Source: an uncultured Porphyromonadaceae bacterium
Lineage (GTDB): Bacteria > Bacteroidota > Bacteroidia > Bacteroidales > Muribaculaceae
Length of the DNA: 6,563 bases
Assembly: GCA_902495075.1 (NCBI GenBank)
Contig: CABUVO010000061.1
Span: forward strand, 1 to 6,563
Direction of reading: 5' to 3'
Below the pieces are notes generated by a model. It was not told the DNA's origin. It saw only the letters and a program-made list of their open reading frames with translations, and did not search any database. Positions 1 to 5,736 of this stretch are shown piece after piece. The position numbers were made by a program, and so were the translations under genes. How positions within the stretch are numbered: position 1 is the first letter of the stretch; each line of letters starts with the position of its first letter.

Positions 1-2
1 GC

Positions 3-110
3 TTAGCCACTCGCATTCTCTGTTTTTCGTTTATTCCGTCATTGCTGACAGCATTCCTTATATGCAGTCTGGTGTCTTTGCCCCTGCTTCATTTCTTGTC
101 GGGAAGGTAA
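3..110 (+). CDS. Possible C-terminal tail of an upstream membrane protein (partial)
   Basis: The frame beginning at base 3 is open from the window edge to a TAA at 108-110 and gives 35 residues rich in Leu, Ile, Phe and Ser, including a stretch reading FIPSLLTAFLICSLVSLPLL that would suit a transmembrane helix, followed by a short tail ending SGR. Base composition becomes clearly more A/T-rich just after this stop, as expected where coding sequence ends. A competing frame from base 2 is open to a TAA at 146-148 but runs into the A/T-rich leader and has a less protein-like composition. The minus strand is interrupted by stops. The fragment is too short to identify a family, and it may not be coding at all. 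Confidence 0.35.
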   Translation, partial: LATRILCFSFIPSLLTAFLICSLVSLPLLHFLSGR

Positions 111-210
111 ATCAACGAAAAATGGATAACAAAACAAGCATTAACTAATTATCAACTCATATTTACCAAACAATTTTCAATTTTTATTCAACTAATTAAC
201 AACAGAAGAG
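111..210 (+). promoter_or_regulatory. A/T-rich leader upstream of the first repeat-protein gene
   Basis: About 100 bases of strongly A/T-rich DNA separate the last plausible upstream stop from the ATG at 211. This fits the usual look of a Bacteroidales promoter and 5' untranslated region. I could not find a convincing match to the Bacteroidetes -7 element (TAnnTTTG) or a correctly spaced -33 TTTG, so no promoter position is given. The bases just before the start (AGAAGAG) are purine-rich but a weak Shine-Dalgarno; the second paralogue has the similar AAAAGAG before its ATG. Confidence 0.4.
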
Positions 211-3162
211 ATGAAACAAAAAATCCTTTTCTTTATTCTTGCGTTTCTTGCCTCGATTGGAGTTGAGAACGCAGTTGCAGCGACCGAGCTGCCCAAGCCT
301 GAAATGTCCTGGGGGTGGGCAAGTGATGGATCTGACAAAAAGGTTCTGCTTAAACTAAATCCCGATCAGATCGATGTGACGAAGGGGAATTTGTATTTGG
401 AGCATGTGGCATATGATGGCAGCCTGAATCCTCTTACGGGTGATATTACCTCCCGTAAAGCCAGTGAATTTGTAAATGGGGCAAGTTGGAATTATGATGG
501 AGATCCCGCCAACTCTATGCCGCTTTATCGTTACAGATTAGTAACATCGGAGGGTGGTCGATACGAGGTCGTAACGGGTGAATCTGAAGAATCGCTGGCT
601 GTGTTCAATGGTGTGAAGCTCCATCTTGATGGCGGTATTACGGTCGATGGTGAGCCGTTGACCGACGGTCAGACCGTGTCGGTCGGCCAGGCTATCCGGT
701 TCAAGCAGGAGGTTGCTCTTGCCAAGAATTCTCCGTTCAATTCTGAGCTCAAGATTGGAACCATCAATGTGACATTGCCCGATTACGGTGCCGACAATGT
801 GAAAACAGAAGATGGATATCTCTCATTCACCATTCCAACCGCTGCTGCCGGTCATGATATGCAAATCAAGCTTGTTGCCACTTTGGAGTCGGGTATGGAT
901 GAATATTTCGAAACGGTGAAATCAATCACCCTTAAAGTCAATAAATTAAAGCTGCCCACTCCTGTTGTAAGCTGGGGGTGGACAACAGACGACTCAGACA
1001 AGTCCGTCAGATTGAAGGTAAGCCTTCCTGACGGTGTAAGCCTTCCTTCAGGACTGACTTCTAATAAAGTAAAAGTACAGGAACTCAACTATACTTCTGG
1101 TATGAAGCTTAATACACCGGTAACAAGCCTGAAGACACTTAACGAATTTGAAGAAGGTTTTGACTGGGTGATGGATGGCGATCCTTTCACGGAGCATGCC
1201 CTATATGACATAAGACTAAGTGCTGACGGTTACGATCCTTCCGAACCTGTTCTTGTATCATTTGAGAACAAGAAGATCAAGCTCCCCACGCCTGAAGTAT
1301 GGGTTGACGGTGTGCTTATAGAGGATGATAATAAACATGTCGTTACACACGACGTTTATCTCGGTTCAAAGGTGTCTGTACGCAAACTTGACGGCAAGCT
1401 CTCCGGTTATACGAATAATGTTCTCGATTTCCCCGAGCGTCAAGTCGCTATCACCCGTGTCTATTATCGTGAATGGCTGACAGATGCCCATGATAATAAC
1501 CAGTCGATCGATATCCCGCAAACCGAGGAAGGAGATCTGTCATATTTCATAGTAGACAAGAGCCTTGTGGACAAAACAATATATCACAGACATATTTACA
1601 GTCCAAATGATGGTTATACTAATATCTTTGTAGAATCTGATCGTACACCGTTCCACAGTATGGCGATAAAGAGCAAAGGTAAACTAAGCGTGCCGACTGG
1701 CACATATGACCCAAATTCGTCGAACACCACAAAGCTTGAATTGAGTGCACCGGCTGATTATACTGGAAACATTGATGATTTGACAATACACTATATGTTG
1801 TATGCGAAATCTACCGATGTACAAGGTACGACTACTTATTATGATGCAGAAAAGAAGTCAGTGAAAGGACAAAGTCAATTAACTCAGGACATAACATATC
1901 CCTTATTCGTGGCGGCATATGTGTCTGCACCGGGATATGAGGATTCAGACATTATTTATCTTAAGGAAGAGAATAGTGAACTGTATCTTGACTTACCTCG
2001 CCTTTCTATTAATGGCTCTTTGGTGAAATTAAATTCTCAGACGGCGGATGTTGTAGTGCCGGATGGTGCCGAAGTGTCTATTGTGAATCCGAACGTTTAC
2101 AAATGCACTGCCGCAGAAGGGGCAGCTCCTTTCGTGACAAATTTCGGTCTCAGTTATTACAGGGGATTTCCTGAGGGTTATAATTATAAGGGTGATGCAA
2201 ACGGCAACGGATCTTTTATCGCTGACAAATCTAAGGCTGATAACTTTACACTCGAACTGACCTTTGCTTTAGATTCGAATGACCCGTTCTCGAATGTCTG
2301 CGAAGGATGCGAAGATGCAGCTTATCACCTGACAGTTGGCGGCAAGCTTGACGCGCCGCAGTGTAGCTTCAAATGGGATGACGCGCGTGCAGTTTATAAA
2401 GTCTCAATAAATGCCCCGACGACATATTGGGGAAATCTGAGCGACCTGACAATCCATTATGCTGAATACTTTGGCGCGGGTGTAAATGAGGAAAAATCAT
2501 CGCAATTGAAAACCGCGACCGCCAGTTATAGCGCAAGGTACGCAGCTGAAGCGGAGGATATGCCCGACTTCTATGCCGCATACGTTTCAGCAGAAGGTTT
2601 CGAGGATTCCGAAGTGGTATATTTCACTGTAGAACATGATGAACTAAATCCATTCAAGATAGAGTCTCCCCGTGTATACGTAAACGGAGAGTTGGTAGCT
2701 CATGCAGAGTTAAATCCGGGATATCTTACGATTCCTCTCGGAGCAGAGATAAGGATCGAGAATCCGAATGTCTTCACGCCAGTGACAGTCCGCACACGTG
2801 CTGCAGAAGGAGAGGCTGCGCCATTCAAAACTCGTTTTGGAACAGCCTTTTATACAGGTTTGCCCTCCGGTGTTACCCCTGATGCAAATGGCAATGTAAC
2901 TTTCACGGCAAACGAGCCGGGTCAGGATATCCCCCTTGAGCTTAGTCTTTTCCCAAGCGGTGCTTTCGATGGATGGCATCAGACTATTTGCTCCATGACT
3001 GTCAATACCCAGACTGGAGTAGAGAACATTGAATCAGAATCTAATGTGCATGAGGAGATCTACACAATGGATGGTATTCGCGTAACAGGCAAGAAATTGC
3101 AGAAAGGCGTTTACATCGTTGTGCGCAACGGCAAAGCCACCAAGAAAGTGGTGAATGAATAA
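211..3162 (+). CDS. Secreted four-module repeat protein with T9SS-like C-terminal motif
   Basis: This encodes 983 residues of a family I do not recognise. Residues 1-24 form a signal peptide: Lys at 2 and 4, a hydrophobic core, and AVA-A before the likely cleavage site at 23/24. The ATG at 211 is the start that supplies it. Residues 27-936 form four modules starting near 27, 248, 492 and 713. Modules 1 and 2 open with LPKPEMSWGW and LPTPVVSWGW, followed by D-x-SDK-x-V-x-LK. The back halves begin near residues 140, 358, 593 and 817 with patterns such as VDGEPL, VDGVLI, INGSLV and VNGELV. Endings such as AAYVSAPGYEDSD in modules 3 and 4 recall chitobiase-type/Fn3-associated beta domains, which is only an inference. 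A Cys-x-x-Cys lies at 697-700. Residues 937-983 hold a T9SS type A-like tail with IYTMDGIRV, KGVYIVV and a basic KKVV end. No catalytic motif is visible; surface adhesion or ligand binding is a guess. Confidence 0.9.
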   Translation: MKQKILFFILAFLASIGVENAVAATELPKPEMSWGWASDGSDKKVLLKLNPDQIDVTKGNLYLEHVAYDGSLNPLTGDITSRKASEFVNGASWNYDGDPANSMPLYRYRLVTSEGGRYEVVTGESEESLAVFNGVKLHLDGGITVDGEPLTDGQTVSVGQAIRFKQEVALAKNSPFNSELKIGTINVTLPDYGADNVKTEDGYLSFTIPTAAAGHDMQIKLVATLESGMDEYFETVKSITLKVNKLKLPTPVVSWGWTTDDSDKSVRLKVSLPDGVSLPSGLTSNKVKVQELNYTSGMKLNTPVTSLKTLNEFEEGFDWVMDGDPFTEHALYDIRLSADGYDPSEPVLVSFENKKIKLPTPEVWVDGVLIEDDNKHVVTHDVYLGSKVSVRKLDGKLSGYTNNVLDFPERQVAITRVYYREWLTDAHDNNQSIDIPQTEEGDLSYFIVDKSLVDKTIYHRHIYSPNDGYTNIFVESDRTPFHSMAIKSKGKLSVPTGTYDPNSSNTTKLELSAPADYTGNIDDLTIHYMLYAKSTDVQGTTTYYDAEKKSVKGQSQLTQDITYPLFVAAYVSAPGYEDSDIIYLKEENSELYLDLPRLSINGSLVKLNSQTADVVVPDGAEVSIVNPNVYKCTAAEGAAPFVTNFGLSYYRGFPEGYNYKGDANGNGSFIADKSKADNFTLELTFALDSNDPFSNVCEGCEDAAYHLTVGGKLDAPQCSFKWDDARAVYKVSINAPTTYWGNLSDLTIHYAEYFGAGVNEEKSSQLKTATASYSARYAAEAEDMPDFYAAYVSAEGFEDSEVVYFTVEHDELNPFKIESPRVYVNGELVAHAELNPGYLTIPLGAEIRIENPNVFTPVTVRTRAAEGEAAPFKTRFGTAFYTGLPSGVTPDANGNVTFTANEPGQDIPLELSLFPSGAFDGWHQTICSMTVNTQTGVENIESESNVHEEIYTMDGIRVTGKKLQKGVYIVVRNGKATKKVVNE
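1110..1140 (+). repeat. 31-bp exact match to the paralogue, copy 1
   Basis: These 31 bases are identical to 4195-4225 and encode the conserved NTPVTSLKTL block in module 2 of both proteins. The flanking sequence is clearly more diverged. Confidence 0.8.
2656..2699 (+). repeat. 44-bp near-identical block at the start of the final back-half domain, copy 1
   Basis: This matches 5060-5103 with one mismatch (C2670 versus T5074), including 29 consecutive identical bases. It encodes KIESPRVYVNGELVA at the point where module 4 of the first protein corresponds to module 3 of the second. Confidence 0.8.
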
Positions 3163-3192
3163 TCTCATGAATTGATAATTTAGCTTGAATGA

Positions 3193-3240
3193 GGGTGCGG
3201 GAGTCATCGTGCTCCCGTGCCCCTGACTTTTAAATCAGGG
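3193..3240 (+). promoter_or_regulatory. Two abutting hairpins downstream of the first repeat-protein gene
   Basis: The first hairpin pairs 3193-3203 with 3212-3222: eleven pairs including two G-U wobbles, with an eight-base loop. The second pairs CCCTGA (3221-3226) with TCAGGG (3235-3240) around an A/T-rich loop. They share bases 3221-3222, so they compete at that edge. The first could be a terminator stem for the upstream gene, but no T-tract follows either stem, so a transcript-stabilising or attenuator-like element is equally possible. The stems are read directly from the sequence; the function is inferred. Confidence 0.45.
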
Positions 3241-3262
3241 CAATGTAATTCTGAACGGGGAT

Positions 3263-3279
3263 CGAGGATAGTTGCCTCG
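3263..3279 (+). promoter_or_regulatory. Third small hairpin in the leader of the second repeat-protein gene
   Basis: CGAGG (3263-3267) pairs with CCTCG (3275-3279) across a seven-base loop, and A/T-rich DNA leads from there to the ATG at 3311. It is short and could occur by chance, but it follows two stronger stems in the same 148-bp gap. Confidence 0.3.
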
Positions 3280-3310
3280 TGTGAAATTAAATAACTAAAA
3301 TAAAAAAGAG

Positions 3311-5563
3311 ATGATAAATAAGGTTCCTTCATTTATCTTGATGTTTCTCGCTTCGAGCTTAATGGCGAACGCGGCAAATTTGCAAACGTTGCCCAAACCC
3401 GAAATGTCTTGGGGGTGGGAGAGTGATGGCTCTGACAAAAAGGTTCTGCTTAAACTAAATACTGATGTGTCAACAAGTTTGCTTGTGCAACATGTTGCCT
3501 ATGATGGTAGCCTGAATCCTATTGCAGGTGAAATCACCTTTCGTAGTGCCGGCGAATTTGCAAATGGGGTAAGTTGGAACTATGATGGAGATCCCGCCAA
3601 GTCTATGCCGCTTTATCGTTACAAATTAATAGAAGTCGGCGGTCGGAATCAGGTCATAATTGGTGAATCTGAAGAATCGCTTGCCGTGTTTAATGGCGAG
3701 AAGCTGCATCTCGACGGAGGCATTACGGTCGATGGCGAGCCGTTGAGCGACGGTCAGACCGTGAGAGTCGGCCAGACTATCCGTTTCAAGCAAGAGGTTG
3801 TTCTTGCCCCGAACGGTCCGTTCAAGTCTGACCTAAAGATTGGAACAATCAGTGCGGCGACACCCGGTATTACTGTCGACAACGCGAAATTAGAGGACGG
3901 ATATCTCTCATTCACCATTCCATTTGCTGCCGTAGGTCATGACATGCAGATCAATCTTATTGCCACTTTGGAGTCGGGTATGGATAAATATTTTGAAACG
4001 TCAAAATCAATTACCCTTAAGGTCAACAAATACAAGTTGCCAACTCCGGTTGTAAGCTACCGCGGTACACTGGATGGTAAGGATAGATCTGTAACAATGA
4101 AGATAAATCTACCTGACGGCGTAACCCTTCCTCCAGGACTTACCTCTAAGGATATCAGTGTTCAGGAACTTAGCTACACAGATAATTTATTTCGTAATAC
4201 ACCGGTAACAAGCCTGAAGACACTTGACGAATTTGAAAATGGATTAGTATGGATTGCTAACAGTTCACCCGAATTGTTTTATCGTCTTTACGATATAAGG
4301 CTAAGTGCGGATGGTTGCGACCCTTCGGACCCCGTTCTTGCAACACTGGATAATGTTAAGATGCCGCTACGTATACCTGACGTGTTGTTGAACGGAGAGG
4401 TTCTTGAAGGGGCATCTACCGTTTATCTCGATTCGAAGGTGTCTGTACGCAAATATGACGTGCTCCCCGCGTATAAAAGTGATATTCTCGATTTCCCTGA
4501 GCGGAAAATAGCCACCTGTCATATCTATTACCGAGAATGGTTGACAGAAGCGCATGATGAAAGTGTGGAGATAGATATCCCGCAGACCGAGGAAGGGGAT
4601 CAGTCATATTTTATTGTTGACGAGAGCCTTTTGGGCAAAACAATTTGTCACAGACACATAAACACAGTAAATGCTGATTATAAAGCATTTTTCAGGGATT
4701 CCGGTCGAACGGGATACCATAGTATGACTATAAAATCCAAGGGCAAACTCAATATTTCAGGAGTATATTATCAGAATAAAACCAACGCAGATATTATGAA
4801 TATGGGATTAGCGTCATCATACCCTGTAGACGCTTTCCATTATATTGAATATTATTCGGAAAATTCCGCTTCCTCTCCTTATTTGCCATATTATTTTTCT
4901 AAGGAAAAGGAAGCATCTGCGGATCGTTATGAAGCGTTCGCCTGTAGATATGATACCAACAGTGGCAGCGTGCCCAGATTCTTTGCCGCGTATGCATCTG
5001 GTGCACCCGGTTATGAGGATTCGGATGTGATATATTTCAAGGCTAATGGAGAGGAATTGAAGATAGAGTCTCCTCGTGTATACGTAAACGGAGAGTTGGT
5101 AGCCCATGCGGAGTTAAGTCAGGATGATCTTACGATTCCTCTTGGAGCAGAGGTGAGGATCGAGAATCCCAATGTCTACACACCTGCAACAGTCGGCACA
5201 CGAGCAGCGGAAGACGAAACTGCACCATTCGAAACTTGTTTTGGAGTGCATCAATATTCAGGCTTGCCCTCCGGCGTTACGCCTGATGCAAGTGGCAACG
5301 TAACGTTCACGGCAAATGAGGCTGGTCAGAATATCCCTCTTGAACTGATGCTTGTACCGATTAGCGGAGCTTTCACTAAATGGGATCCGACGATTTGCCA
5401 CTTGACTGTCAATACCCAGACAGGTGTAGAGGACATTGATTCCGAATCGAATGTGCATGAGGAGATTTACACAATTAACGGAGTTCGCGTCACGGGCAAG
5501 AAATTACAGAAGGGCGTTTACGTTGTTGTGCGCAATGGTAAGGCAACGAAAAAAGTAATCTGA
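3311..5563 (+). CDS. Secreted three-module paralogue of the first repeat protein
   Basis: This encodes 750 residues and is a tandem paralogue of the upstream gene. Residues 1-22 are a signal peptide (K4, hydrophobic core, ANA-A near 21/22). Modules start near residues 27, 243 and 480. Module 1 is very close to its counterpart: 23 of 24 residues match from LPKPEMSWGW onward. Module 2 has lost SWGW (it reads SYRG) but keeps NTPVTSLKTL and LYDIRLSADG. Module 3 opens like module 3 of the first protein, then from about residue 583 follows its module 4 (IESPRVYVNGELVAHAEL). Residues 706-750 repeat the T9SS type A-like tail; from VHEEIYT onward 31 of 36 aligned residues are identical. The protein ends at KKVI, two residues shorter than its partner. 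No enzyme motif is visible. The next ORF starts 13 bp after the stop with no terminator between them, suggesting co-transcription. Function is unknown; surface binding is an inference. Confidence 0.9.
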   Translation: MINKVPSFILMFLASSLMANAANLQTLPKPEMSWGWESDGSDKKVLLKLNTDVSTSLLVQHVAYDGSLNPIAGEITFRSAGEFANGVSWNYDGDPAKSMPLYRYKLIEVGGRNQVIIGESEESLAVFNGEKLHLDGGITVDGEPLSDGQTVRVGQTIRFKQEVVLAPNGPFKSDLKIGTISAATPGITVDNAKLEDGYLSFTIPFAAVGHDMQINLIATLESGMDKYFETSKSITLKVNKYKLPTPVVSYRGTLDGKDRSVTMKINLPDGVTLPPGLTSKDISVQELSYTDNLFRNTPVTSLKTLDEFENGLVWIANSSPELFYRLYDIRLSADGCDPSDPVLATLDNVKMPLRIPDVLLNGEVLEGASTVYLDSKVSVRKYDVLPAYKSDILDFPERKIATCHIYYREWLTEAHDESVEIDIPQTEEGDQSYFIVDESLLGKTICHRHINTVNADYKAFFRDSGRTGYHSMTIKSKGKLNISGVYYQNKTNADIMNMGLASSYPVDAFHYIEYYSENSASSPYLPYYFSKEKEASADRYEAFACRYDTNSGSVPRFFAAYASGAPGYEDSDVIYFKANGEELKIESPRVYVNGELVAHAELSQDDLTIPLGAEVRIENPNVYTPATVGTRAAEDETAPFETCFGVHQYSGLPSGVTPDASGNVTFTANEAGQNIPLELMLVPISGAFTKWDPTICHLTVNTQTGVEDIDSESNVHEEIYTINGVRVTGKKLQKGVYVVVRNGKATKKVI
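4195..4225 (+). repeat. 31-bp exact match to the paralogue, copy 2
   Basis: Identical to 1110-1140 and in the same codon phase within the second repeat-protein gene. Confidence 0.8.
5060..5103 (+). repeat. 44-bp near-identical block at the start of the final back-half domain, copy 2
   Basis: This matches 2656-2699 with one mismatch and marks the place where the second protein switches from module 3-like to module 4-like sequence. Confidence 0.8.
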
Positions 5564-5576
5564 AATTTTGCCGAGT

Positions 5577-5711
5577 ATGAGTAAGGCTCTGAAAAGGGGA
5601 TTGTGGGGAATAACCATCATTGCGTTGGTGCTGATGCTATGGCTTATGAGCATGGAGGAATGGAATGCTCCGGGACTTGATATGTCTACGGTGACACTTG
5701 TGTTGAAATAG
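5577..5711 (+). CDS. Predicted 44-residue single-pass membrane peptide
   Basis: A short ORF from ATG (5577) to TAG (5709-5711). The N-terminus is basic (K3, K6, R7), then residues 9-26 are strongly hydrophobic (LWGITIIALVLMLWLMSM), followed by a short tail with EEWNAPGLDM. The positive-inside rule predicts a cytoplasmic N-terminus and an outer tail of about 18 residues. It starts 13 bp after the second repeat-protein gene and ends 25 bp before the PI-PLC start, so it fits an operon. There is no clear Shine-Dalgarno sequence, which is normal for this group. I recognise no family. It could be a small accessory membrane protein, a chance ORF in the leader of the phospholipase gene, or a leftover of an older gene. 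The compact spacing and the clean charge/hydrophobic pattern favour a real gene, with moderate confidence. Confidence 0.5.
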   Translation: MSKALKRGLWGITIIALVLMLWLMSMEEWNAPGLDMSTVTLVLK

Positions 5712-5736
5712 CATTGGGGCTTACAAAATCAGACAT

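Larger units (their letters stand above)
289..3018 (+). repeat. Four tandem degenerate modules within the first repeat protein
   Basis: In the translation, residues 27-247, 248-491, 492-712 and 713-936 are successive units of about 221, 244, 221 and 224 residues. Modules 1 and 2 share SWGW, SDK-x-V-x-LK, a W-x-x-DGDP block and an LY-x-x-RL block. Modules 3 and 4 share TGN/WGN-(L/I)-x-DLTIHY, an AAYVSA-x-G-(Y/F)-EDS block, a NPNV(Y/F) block and an AAEG-x-APF block. The pairs 1-2 and 3-4 are therefore more alike within each pair than between pairs. The repeat is visible in protein and only weakly in DNA, which indicates an old duplication. Confidence 0.7.
3389..5425 (+). repeat. Three tandem degenerate modules within the second repeat protein
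   Basis: The translated units are residues 27-242, 243-479 and 480-705, about 216, 237 and 226 residues long. They have the same two-half layout as in the upstream paralogue. The array is one unit shorter, which accounts for most of the 233-residue difference between the proteins. The front half of unit 3 is the most divergent part, but it keeps FFAAYASGAPGYEDSD near its end. Confidence 0.65.

Noticed and set aside
77..115. TTTG at 77-80 followed by TAAATCAA at 108-115 as a Bacteroidetes -33/-7 promoter
   Set aside because: The -7 match to TAnnTTTG fails in its conserved second half, the spacing is too long, and the TTTG lies in possible coding sequence.
143..198. Direct repeat of AACTAATTA at 143-151 and 190-198 in the leader of the first gene
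   Set aside because: Nine bases in very A/T-rich DNA can easily recur by chance, and no further symmetry supports an operator.
4817..5107. A 96-codon minus-strand open frame and an overlapping short + strand frame inside the second repeat protein
   Set aside because: Both are shadows of a long, clearly coding frame with a paralogue; their translations look unstructured and show no motif.
289..5425. CRISPR array or mobile element as the source of the repeated sequence
   Set aside because: The repeats are protein modules in frame within long ORFs; there are no short regularly spaced DNA repeats, terminal inverted repeats or transposase genes.
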